From positions 1-37,937 of the forward strand of contig JADGEO010000035.1 in the NCBI GenBank assembly GCA_016744335.1: a DNA stretch of 37,937 bases. The letters are read 5' to 3'. Of the stretch, positions 31,202 to 37,937 are shown in pieces; the stretch's first letter is position 1, and each line of letters begins with the position of its first letter. The notes under the pieces are model-generated. The model was given only the letters and a program-made list of their open reading frames with translations. It ran no database searches and was not told where the DNA came from. The stretch comes from Anaerolineales bacterium. GTDB taxonomy: Bacteria > Chloroflexota > Anaerolineae > Anaerolineales > Villigracilaceae. Both the position numbers and the translations under genes were made by a program.

Positions 31202-32473
31202 ATGAAAATACTCTTCGTCGCTGATGGGCGTTCTCCCATTGCTCTTAATTGGATTAAGTATTGGACTAAGCGCGAGCATGAAGTTTTTCTCGTTTCCAGC
31301 TTTCCCACCTCCCCAGACTTGACGCTTTCGCGCGTGGACTTCATCTCGGTTGCATTTAGCCAAGCAAAATCTTCGCCCTCAACCGGAGTGCGCAAAAAAA
31401 ACACCTTTATCTGGGGGGCGGCGACTATAAACCTGCGTACCGCCCTTCGGCATTGGATGGGTCCCCTCACCCTACCCAAAGCCGCACAACAATTGAATGA
31501 AATCATTAACGAAGTTCGCCCCGATATTGTCCATGCTATGCGCGTTCCCTATGAGGGAATGTTAGCCAGCACAGCAAAAAAACTTGCGCCTCAGAACTTT
31601 CCCCCTTTGCTCATTTCTATTTGGGGAAACGACTTCACCCTTCACGCGCCATCCTCCCCGCTGATGAGAAAATATACCCGCCAAACGCTAAAGTTAGCAA
31701 ACGCACTACATGCCGATTGCCATCGCGACATCAAACTTGCTGAAAAATGGGGATTCGATGCTTCACTTCCCAGCATTGTGCTACCTGGCGCAGGCGGGAT
31801 TGACCAGAGTGTCTTTTACCCCGCTCATCTCTCTAATCAGCGAAAAGAAGCTCACGGTGCAGAAGAACCCGTTCCCCTCAAGGGAAATACTCTCCCCCCC
31901 TCGGGGGGAGATGCCCAAAGAGCAGAGGGGGGCATGCCCCTCATTATCAACCCGCGCGGTTTTAGAAATTATATTCGTAACGATACTTTTTTTAAGGCAA
32001 TTCCGCTGGTGCTAAAAGAACGCCCAGACGCACAGTTTATTTGCCCAACCATGAAAGGTGAAGCGCAAGCAGAAGATTGGGTCAAGAAGCTGGGCGTAGA
32101 AAAGTCTACGACCCTCACCAAGCCTCTTAGCCGCACCCAACTCGCGGACACGTTCCGCCGCGCTCAAGTGTTAGTCTCTCCCAGCACACACGATGGGACT
32201 CCAAATTCTCTCCTTGAAGGAATGGCGTGCGGATGCTATCCCATTGCGAGTGACTTGGAATCTATCAGGGAATGGATAACGCCTGAAGAAAATGGGCTAC
32301 TAATTGACCCCGCTGATGAAAAATCCTTAGCTAAGGCGATAGTGCGTGTGTTAAATGATAAAAGCTCGCGTGAGCGAGCTTTTAAAGAAAACCAAAAAAT
32401 TATCACTGAGCGTGCCGAGTATAATCACAGCATGGCTCAGGCAAAAGACTTTTATGCGAAATCTATCGCATAG
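31202..32473 (+). CDS. family 4-type glycosyltransferase
   Basis: A GT-B glycosyltransferase of 423 residues. The N-terminal half begins KILFVADGRSPIALNWIKYW and includes RPDIVHAMRVPYEG. The C-terminal donor domain has VLVSPSTHDGTPNSLLEGMACGCYPIASDLESIREWI (about residues 320-356), with the E-x7-E type motif of group 1 enzymes. The ATG at 31202 was chosen from family alignment and promoter position. Between the domains (about residues 220-245) the sequence EEPVPLKGNTLPPSGGDAQR is encoded by a palindromic repeat inserted in frame. Donor and acceptor sugars are unknown. Confidence 0.92.
   Translation: MKILFVADGRSPIALNWIKYWTKREHEVFLVSSFPTSPDLTLSRVDFISVAFSQAKSSPSTGVRKKNTFIWGAATINLRTALRHWMGPLTLPKAAQQLNEIINEVRPDIVHAMRVPYEGMLASTAKKLAPQNFPPLLISIWGNDFTLHAPSSPLMRKYTRQTLKLANALHADCHRDIKLAEKWGFDASLPSIVLPGAGGIDQSVFYPAHLSNQRKEAHGAEEPVPLKGNTLPPSGGDAQRAEGGMPLIINPRGFRNYIRNDTFFKAIPLVLKERPDAQFICPTMKGEAQAEDWVKKLGVEKSTTLTKPLSRTQLADTFRRAQVLVSPSTHDGTPNSLLEGMACGCYPIASDLESIREWITPEENGLLIDPADEKSLAKAIVRVLNDKSSRERAFKENQKIITERAEYNHSMAQAKDFYAKSIA
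31891..31935. repeat. palindromic repeat inserted inside the glycosyltransferase gene
   Basis: Two adjoining hairpins: TCTCCCCCC / GGGGGGAGA (31891-31899 with 31903-31911) and ATGCCC / GGGCAT (31911-31916 with 31930-31935). The GC-rich composition is unlike the surrounding gene and resembles dispersed intergenic palindromes. It preserves the frame and codes for a Pro/Gly-rich loop between the two domains. Confidence 0.75.
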
Positions 32474-32491
32474 ATGCTGTCTCTTGCCTAT

Positions 32492-32725
32492 TTAGCCGAT
32501 TGGTGCTGATGGTGGAGGCGGGGTGCGTAATTCTTCTAGGCGATTGCTTAATTCGATACGGCGCGTTTCTGAGGCATTGCGGATTTCAGCCTGAAATGCC
32601 ATGCCACGTTCACGGATATCGTCTCGTAGGGATTCGCCAGAATCTGGAGCAAGTAAAAGGGCAATTGTTGAACCTACTAAACTGCCTACAAAGACACCAA
32701 TTGTAAAACCGAAAATTCTTCGCAT
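32492..32725 (-). CDS. small YtxH-like protein
   Basis: 77 residues. A hydrophobic N-terminal segment with glycine spacing (FTIGVFVGSLVGSTIALLLAPDSGE) is followed by a charged helix and a proline-rich tail. This is the YtxH pattern (G-x3-G-x3-G...LLAPxSG), found in small stress-associated or membrane-bound proteins of unknown mechanism. AAAAGGAG precedes the ATG. Single gene, convergent with the glycosyltransferase and divergent from the DNA methyltransferase. Confidence 0.82.
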   Translation of the reverse strand: MRRIFGFTIGVFVGSLVGSTIALLLAPDSGESLRDDIRERGMAFQAEIRNASETRRIELSNRLEELRTPPPPSAPIG

Positions 32726-32799
32726 GAGATTCTCCTTTTGAGTAGTTTTTGAGAGTAAGAATCCTATTATAACTGAAACTTAGATATTTGGAGCAAATT

Positions 32800-33687
32800 A
32801 TGGCTAAAAACTCAAAGACGAGCAGTTTTGGCACAGAAACAAGAATAAGTCATGATTCTTCTGCTTATTATGATTCTCGTCTCTATGCAGAGCTATCATC
32901 TTTTGACGAAAAGGAAGTTGGTGAAGATAATCTTTTTCCTCAAGATTTAAAAGATAAAATTATTTTTGGCAGTGCCGAAAATATGAAAGATATACCTGAT
33001 AACTCCTTGCATTTGATGGTGACATCGCCGCCTTATAATGTCTCAAAAGAATATGATAAAGACTTATCTTTGAGCGAATACCTGAATATGCTCCATCGCG
33101 TATTCTCTGAGTCTTATAGAGTACTTGTGAATGGGGGGCGAGCGTGTATAAATATAGCCAACCTTGGAAGAAAACCCTACATCCCCTTATCGGATTATAT
33201 TTCACCCATGATGCAAGAGATTGGTTTTTTGATGCGGGGAGAAATTATTTGGCATAAAGGAGCCGGGGCAGGTGTCTCTATGGCTTGGGGAAGTTGGAAA
33301 TCGGCTTCTAATCCTGTTTTACGCGATGTACATGAATATATTTTGGTTTTTTCAAAAGGCTCTTATCAACGAAAAAAGAAAGAAGATAGTGAAAACACCA
33401 TAGAAAAAGAAGATTTCATGGCGTGGACAAAATCTGTCTGGGAGATGAAGACAGAATCGGCAAAAAGAGTCGGACATCCTGCGCCCTTTCCCGTAGAACT
33501 CCCCTATAGGCTCACCCAACTTTATACCTACAAAAATGATGTGATTTTGGACCCATTTATGGGGAGTGGCTCTACAGCTATAGCGGCATTGAAATCTGAA
33601 CGTCATTATATTGGCTTTGATATAAATGCCGACTATATAAAATTGGCAAAGAAGCGAATTTCTCCTTATAAAAATGAAAGTGCCTAG
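32800..33687 (+). CDS. site-specific DNA methyltransferase, beta class
   Basis: 295 residues from the ATG at 32800, with TTTGGAG ending 5 bases upstream; an in-frame TTG at 32788 overlaps that site. Motif IV TSPPYN (about residue 75) precedes motif I LDPFMGSGSTAIAAL (about residues 249-263), the beta-class order. SPPY is most common in N4-cytosine enzymes but also occurs in N6-adenine ones. The middle region, with 'GSWKSASNPVLRDVHEYILVFSKG', is typical of this class. No restriction enzyme gene is adjacent, so it is an orphan methyltransferase here, either regulatory or a remnant. Confidence 0.92.
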   Translation: MAKNSKTSSFGTETRISHDSSAYYDSRLYAELSSFDEKEVGEDNLFPQDLKDKIIFGSAENMKDIPDNSLHLMVTSPPYNVSKEYDKDLSLSEYLNMLHRVFSESYRVLVNGGRACINIANLGRKPYIPLSDYISPMMQEIGFLMRGEIIWHKGAGAGVSMAWGSWKSASNPVLRDVHEYILVFSKGSYQRKKKEDSENTIEKEDFMAWTKSVWEMKTESAKRVGHPAPFPVELPYRLTQLYTYKNDVILDPFMGSGSTAIAALKSERHYIGFDINADYIKLAKKRISPYKNESA

Positions 33688-33778
33688 AATTTCTCCCCAA
33701 GTCATGCTATATGATAAATAGACAAGAGGGGGTAGAATACATACTTGAATTTTCAATCTATAATTTTTAGGAAAAAAT

Positions 33779-34906
33779 ATGTCAACAAAAGAAAAAAAGA
33801 TTAGCAGAATAGCAATCAGCACAGGCGGTGGGGATGCCCCGGGCTTGAATGCCGTTATCCGTGCCGTTACCCTATCAGGCTTGAAACGTGGTTGGGATGT
33901 ATATGGTATTCAGGATGGTTTCCGTGGCATATTACTGCCTGAGCAATATGTAGAAGGCGGTATGGTAAAGCTCACTTTTGATAAAGTGCGCGGAATCACC
34001 CATTTGGGTGGCACGATGTTGGGAACCAGCAATCGGAATAATCCGATGCGTTACCCAATAGAATTGCCTGATGGCTCAATTGAAGAAGTAGACCGCACAG
34101 ACGAGATCGTGCGCAATTTACGACTACACCATATTGATGCCCTAATCAGTGTAGGCGGTGATGGCTCTCTCTCTATCTCAGATGCACTCTCAAAGAAAGG
34201 CTTGCGTGTTATCCATGTTCCCAAGACAATCGATAATGATCTTGACAAAACGGATGCCACCTTCGGTTTCGATACAGCCGTTGGTTTTGCCACTGAAAGC
34301 GTAGACCGCTTGCATAGCACGGCTGCCTCACACGGTCGCGTGATGGTTGTCGAAGTTATGGGACGCTATGCTGGCTGGATTGCCCTTCACGCTGGGGTCG
34401 CTGGCTCCGCAGATGTAATTCTCATCCCCGAAATTCCCTACGATATCAATAAAGTTGCTGAAAAAATTAAAGACAGAGACCGTATGGGACGGCACTATAC
34501 AATTGTTATCGTTGCTGAAGGCGCAAAACCCGCTGGTGGAAAAGTAACTATTCGCGAACATAAAATAGGCAAAGATGAACGCTTAGGCGGCATAGGTGAA
34601 CAAGTCGCCTCAGAAATCCGCTCAATAACCGAAAAAGAAACTCGCGTTGTTGTATTAGGACATTTGCTACGCGGCGGCACACCGACATCACTAGACAGAT
34701 TGCGCGCCCTTCGCTTTGGAGCCGCCGCAGTTCGGGCACTCGATGATGGGCAAGATGGCGTTATGGTTGCATTAGACCCACCCAGAGTAAAATATGTGCC
34801 GATTACAGAAGCTATCGGGCAAATGAAATACGTGCCCGTTGATAGCGACACAGTTCTAACCGCTCGCGATCTCGGAATCTCTTTTGCCGATGCTAAGAAG
34901 GCATAA
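33779..34906 (+). CDS. pfkA: 6-phosphofructokinase
   Basis: Glycolytic enzyme that phosphorylates fructose 6-phosphate. The 375 residues contain TGGGDAPGLNAVIRA, VGGDGSLS, VPKTIDNDL (catalytic Asp region) and MGRYAGWIA. The phosphoryl-donor positions give a mixed picture. Gly in GGDG, equivalent to E. coli Gly104, favours ATP. Lys in PKTIDND, equivalent to position 124, is usual in PPi-dependent enzymes and in the ATP-dependent group III. I therefore favour a group III ATP enzyme without excluding PPi. AGGA lies 7 bases before the ATG, and TATAAT lies at 33759-33764. Single gene with its own terminator. Confidence 0.93.
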   Translation: MSTKEKKISRIAISTGGGDAPGLNAVIRAVTLSGLKRGWDVYGIQDGFRGILLPEQYVEGGMVKLTFDKVRGITHLGGTMLGTSNRNNPMRYPIELPDGSIEEVDRTDEIVRNLRLHHIDALISVGGDGSLSISDALSKKGLRVIHVPKTIDNDLDKTDATFGFDTAVGFATESVDRLHSTAASHGRVMVVEVMGRYAGWIALHAGVAGSADVILIPEIPYDINKVAEKIKDRDRMGRHYTIVIVAEGAKPAGGKVTIREHKIGKDERLGGIGEQVASEIRSITEKETRVVVLGHLLRGGTPTSLDRLRALRFGAAAVRALDDGQDGVMVALDPPRVKYVPITEAIGQMKYVPVDSDTVLTARDLGISFADAKKA

Positions 34907-34945
34907 AAAATTCCCTAAACACAAACTCAATAATCACAGTTGCAC

Positions 34946-34978
34946 GAAAAAGACCCTTTTCAAGGGTCTTTTTCTTTT
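34946..34978 (+). terminator. intrinsic terminator of pfkA
   Basis: GAAAAAGACCCTT / AAGGGTCTTTTTC, 13-bp stem with a 3-base loop and a T-rich tail, about 40 bases after the stop. Confidence 0.9.
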
Positions 34979-35153
34979 CATAATACCGCTTATCCATAAA
35001 TCACCCTTTCTTTTGTCCCCGTTTTACGTCATAATAGTTTCATAGCGCGTATCAATTATACGAACGCGACGATAAACATCAAAAAGGCACTCGACTTTTC
35101 TAAAAAGCTGAGCGTTCCTCCCCCTAAAAGGACTCTACCCAAAGGAGAGTACC

Positions 35154-36023
35154 ATGTCCACAACTCCCACCGCGCCTAAATCACCACGGTGCAAAAAAAT
35201 CACCACATATACCTTCCAAGAAAAGAAAAAAAAGCACGAGCCTATCAGTATGCTAACGGCTTACGACTACTCCTCAGCACAAATAATGGAACAAGCTGGT
35301 GTTGACTCCATCTTAGTCGGCGACTCACTCGGCATGGTCGTGCTCGGTTACGAAACCACCCTCCCTGTCACGATGAACGATATGCTCCATCACTGCAAAG
35401 CAGTGGCTCGTGGAGCAAAATCCCCCCTACTCATTGGCGATATGCCCTTTATGTCATACCAAACTTCTCCGCAAGAAGCCCTCCGCAATGCGGGGCGTTT
35501 TCTACAAGAAGCAGGAATGGATGCCGTCAAACTCGAGGGCGGAAGAGCGCGCCTAGATGCAATTCGACTAATCGTTAGCGCAGGAATTCCCGTTATGGGC
35601 CATCTTGGTCTAACACCGCAATCCGTGCATCAACTTGGTGGGTTTCGCGCGCAAGGTAAACTTGCCACCGCTGGTCAACATCTGCTCGAAGAAGCACAGC
35701 TTCTGCAAAACGCAGGGTGCTTTAGCATCGTCCTTGAAGCAATCCCCGCAAAACTAGCAACTTATATTTCCAAAGAACTCGAGATCCCCACTATCGGCAT
35801 CGGAGCGGGAGCGGGATGCGATGGTCAAGTGCTCGTTACCCACGATATGCTCGGACTTTTCGATAGATTTACCCCACTCTTCGTCAAAAAATACGCTGAA
35901 TTACACGGTGATTTAACGCAAGCCTTTAAAGAATATATTAAAGATGTTGAAAACAGAGACTTCCCTGCTGAAGAACATTGCATAGAAATGACAAACGAAG
36001 AATGGGATAAATTTATCTCTTGA
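35154..36023 (+). CDS. panB: 3-methyl-2-oxobutanoate hydroxymethyltransferase
   Basis: First committed step of pantothenate (coenzyme A) synthesis: it transfers a hydroxymethyl group from methylenetetrahydrofolate to ketoisovalerate. A Mg-dependent TIM barrel with SMLTAYDYSSAQ, VDSILVGDSLGMVVLGYETTLPVT, GDMPFMSYQ, VKLEGG and GHLGLTPQS, plus the late IGIGAGAGCDGQVLV. 289 residues, normal length with a 15-residue N-terminal extension. AAGGAGAG precedes the ATG; a small ACTCT/AGAGT hairpin could partly mask it. No other pantothenate gene is nearby. Confidence 0.96.
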   Translation: MSTTPTAPKSPRCKKITTYTFQEKKKKHEPISMLTAYDYSSAQIMEQAGVDSILVGDSLGMVVLGYETTLPVTMNDMLHHCKAVARGAKSPLLIGDMPFMSYQTSPQEALRNAGRFLQEAGMDAVKLEGGRARLDAIRLIVSAGIPVMGHLGLTPQSVHQLGGFRAQGKLATAGQHLLEEAQLLQNAGCFSIVLEAIPAKLATYISKELEIPTIGIGAGAGCDGQVLVTHDMLGLFDRFTPLFVKKYAELHGDLTQAFKEYIKDVENRDFPAEEHCIEMTNEEWDKFIS

Positions 36024-36028
36024 ATAAT

Positions 36029-36123
36029 AGACACTCGGTTTTTTCTACTTAGTGCAGCGTCTCTTTTTTATAAAAAATCAGAGTTGAAAAAGAGATTATT
36101 CTCGAAACAAAAACCGAGTGTCT
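36029..36123. repeat. 95-bp element with perfect 15-bp terminal inverted repeats
   Basis: AGACACTCGGTTTTT (36029-36043) and its exact complement (36109-36123) enclose an inner TCTCTTTTT / AAAAAGAGA pair, giving one long cruciform. It starts six bases past the panB stop. It could be a small non-autonomous insertion or a terminator-like 3' structure for panB. Confidence 0.7.
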
Positions 36124-36463
36124 TGATCATCCCCTTCCCCCTCTCCCACTTAGGGCGCATCCTTCAGATATGCTACGCGAAGGTCAGGCGTTGTCCTGAG
36201 TTTGTCAAAGGGAAGATGGAAGAAACACAAAGTTCTTAAGGTTTTTTTCACGGTATTCGCAAAGTTCGCGTAATTCGCGTTGAAAATTGAAGACGCAACT
36301 ACGCCAAGAGCTACTCAGCAACTTCACATCGAGTATCTTGGTCTCAAAAAATAAAAAGTGATAAAATCCCCCTTGCAAAACATCAAAAATCTTGGCGACC
36401 TAAAAGCAATCTTGGCGTTCTCTGCGCCTTGGCAGTTCGCCTAAAAACTAACGAGGCTAATTT
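36124..36463. other. repeat-rich intergenic region before the glycosidase gene
   Basis: No gene seen. It holds several degenerate dispersed-repeat fragments: a GCGTTGTCCTGAG-TTTGTC piece (36188-36211), ATTCGC/TTCGCG copies (36255-36284), and CTTGGCG/CTTGGCA copies (36390-36445) related to the element upstream of aspS. An ACGAGG near 36450 may serve as the ribosome site for the next gene. Confidence 0.6.
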
Positions 36464-37849
36464 ATGACCGTCCCCTACTGGGTGCAAGACGCAATCTTCT
36501 ACCAAATTTTTCCCGATCGCTTCGCCAACGGCGACCCTGCCAACAACCCCGGCAATATAGCCAAATGGGGCGCAGACCCCACTCTCTACAATTTTATGGG
36601 CGGCGATTTGCGCGGCATCACCCAAAAACTTGATTATTTACTTAATCTTGGCGTGAATGCGCTCTACCTCAACCCCATTTTCCTCTCCCCTTCCAATCAC
36701 CGCTACAACACCAGCGATTATTACACCATAGACCCTAAACTCGGCAAACGCAAAGACTTCGACACCTTGCTCAACGCCGCCCACAGCAACGGAATGCGCG
36801 TGGTCATTGACGGTGTTTTCAATCATTGTTCACGCGGATTTTTCGCCTTTGCCGATTTGCTGGAGAATGGTGAGCATTCTCCCTACAAGGACTGGTTCCA
36901 CGTAAAAAACTTCCCTCTCAATGCTTACACGCATGGCGATGCAGAGAATTATTCTGCGTGGTGGAACTTTAAATCGCTCCCTAAATTCAACACCGACAAC
37001 CCTGTAGTGCGAGATTATATCTACGGCATCGCCAAATACTGGATGGAAGCTGGCGCAGACGGCTGGCGGCTCGATGTCCCCAACGAAATCGATTCGGACG
37101 CGTTTTGGGCTGGGTTCCGTCAAATCGTCAAAGGTGCCAACCCAGACGCTTACATCCTCGGCGAAATCTGGGAAGTAGACCCGCGCTGGGTAGACGACAA
37201 TCACTTTGACGGTCTTATGCACTACCCCGTCCGCGATGCACTGATAGAGACCCTCAACAGCCAAATCAACGCCTCACAATTTGGAGACAAGGTCGAATCG
37301 CTTTTCGATGCTTATCCGCAAGAAAATGTACGCGCAATGTACGTCCCGCTTGGATCGCACGACACCAAACGAATCCATCATAAATTAAATGGCGATTTAA
37401 ATAAAATCAAACTCGCATTTCTCTTCCAATTTGCCTATCCTGGCGCACCTGCCATTTATTATGGCGATGAAGTTGGCGTAGACGGCGGCAAAGACCCCGA
37501 TTGTCGGCGCGCTTTCCCGTGGGATAAAAAAGATTGGAAAGGCGATTTGCGTCATTGGGTGCAAACGCTAATTGGCTTGCGAAAAGAGTTCCCCGCCACG
37601 CGGCGCGGAGAGTATATCCGCTTGTTAGCAGAAGAAAAAGGCTACGCCTTTGCTCGTAAATTGGGCGCCGAGAAAATTGTGGTTGCTCTAAATCTTTCTG
37701 AAAATCCTGAGACTTTGCGCATTCCCGTTGGTGATTTGCTGAGAGACGGAAGCGAATTGCGCTCTTTGCTCAATCACGAAAAAGTTGGTGTACAAAAGGG
37801 CATGATTGAAATAAGCCTAGACGGCTGGCATGGCGTTTGGTTAAAGTAA
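36464..37849 (+). CDS. alpha-amylase family glycosidase (GH13), cytoplasmic
   Basis: 461 residues, no signal peptide, so it acts inside the cell. The barrel begins VQDAIFYQIFPDRFANGD. The conserved GH13 regions are DGVFNH (I), GWRLDVPNE with the nucleophile Asp (II), GEIWE with the acid/base Glu (III) and GSHDTKR with the transition-state Asp (IV). The short N-terminus and 'YQIFPDRFANGD' opening resemble cyclomaltodextrinase/neopullulanase (GH13_20-like) enzymes that degrade maltodextrins, but lack their usual N-terminal domain. The exact substrate is not determined. It ends 11 bases before the right terminal repeat. Confidence 0.92.
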   Translation: MTVPYWVQDAIFYQIFPDRFANGDPANNPGNIAKWGADPTLYNFMGGDLRGITQKLDYLLNLGVNALYLNPIFLSPSNHRYNTSDYYTIDPKLGKRKDFDTLLNAAHSNGMRVVIDGVFNHCSRGFFAFADLLENGEHSPYKDWFHVKNFPLNAYTHGDAENYSAWWNFKSLPKFNTDNPVVRDYIYGIAKYWMEAGADGWRLDVPNEIDSDAFWAGFRQIVKGANPDAYILGEIWEVDPRWVDDNHFDGLMHYPVRDALIETLNSQINASQFGDKVESLFDAYPQENVRAMYVPLGSHDTKRIHHKLNGDLNKIKLAFLFQFAYPGAPAIYYGDEVGVDGGKDPDCRRAFPWDKKDWKGDLRHWVQTLIGLRKEFPATRRGEYIRLLAEEKGYAFARKLGAEKIVVALNLSENPETLRIPVGDLLRDGSELRSLLNHEKVGVQKGMIEISLDGWHGVWLK

Positions 37850-37860
37850 AAAAAAGTGAC

Positions 37861-37937
37861 CTAGTACACTTAGGCTCAAATAGTCACTAAGTGGTTTTCA
37901 AAAACTAAGGGAGTTGGTAAACTTGGCAAAAACCTAA
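37861..37937. repeat. 77-bp terminal inverted repeat, right copy
   Basis: Exact reverse complement of bases 1-77. Because the left copy contains the end of a four-helix-bundle gene, this copy suggests a second such gene, or at least its 3' end, lies just beyond the window in the opposite orientation. Confidence 0.95.

Noticed and set aside
1..37937. Linear replicon or hairpin telomere suggested by the terminal inverted repeats
   Set aside because: The content is chromosomal housekeeping genes, and the exact 77-base match with a sharp end fits an assembly artefact better.

Overview
This 37.9 kb window looks like a chromosomal contig from a Chloroflexota bacterium, probably an Anaerolineae relative. 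That placement is inference, resting on lipoproteins with V/E-repeat linkers after the lipobox, Thr/Pro-rich SH3 proteins, and short 'CGCCAAG', 'CACAAAG' and 'TTCGCG' type intergenic repeats. Base composition is moderate. No phage or plasmid backbone is visible. The first and last 77 bases are exact reverse complements of each other. This most likely reflects an assembly break at a repeat and not a telomere, because the content is housekeeping.

Layout. 1-4.1 kb (minus strand): four-helix-bundle protein, rluD, lspA, a TauE/SafE-type transporter and alr. 4.1-6.2 kb (minus): a 710-residue protein I cannot assign. 6.5-9.9 kb (plus): aspS and asnS, preceded by a 25-codon leader peptide containing the run NNNNDNDN, an intrinsic terminator and a competing antiterminator arm. 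10.2-12.8 kb (plus): a lipoprotein with an acidic repeat and a cysteine-peptidase-like triad, then a LURP-one-related protein. 12.9-16.0 kb (minus): a membrane pyrophosphatase with the K+-independent signature and a helix-hairpin-helix membrane protein. 16.1-17.2 kb (plus): a YbaK-type protein and a membrane protein. 17.3-21.1 kb: an ABC-2 exporter divergent from a NarL-type two-component system. 21.1-23.2 kb: a cupin, tRNA-Gly(CCC), and a 1.5 kb insert flanked by a duplicated tRNA 3' half. 23.3-27.2 kb: an unassigned 420-residue protein and two paralogous lipoproteins. 27.2-32.5 kb: PIG-L deacetylase, methyltransferase, UDP-glucose dehydrogenase, SH3 protein and glycosyltransferase, a likely glycan or envelope group. 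32.5-37.9 kb: YtxH-like protein, an orphan DNA methyltransferase, pfkA, panB and a GH13 glycosidase.

The most interesting item is the apparent Asn/Asp leader-peptide attenuator upstream of aspS-asnS. The leader codons match the amino acids handled by both downstream enzymes. The end of the leader ORF carries a second copy of the terminator 3' arm, positioned so that ribosome stalling at the Asn/Asp codons would leave it free to block the terminator. A second theme is promoters of the form TATAAT-N6/7-ATG (alr, the leader peptide, the YbaK gene, the histidine kinase, the glycosyltransferase), which predicts leaderless mRNAs in this genome.
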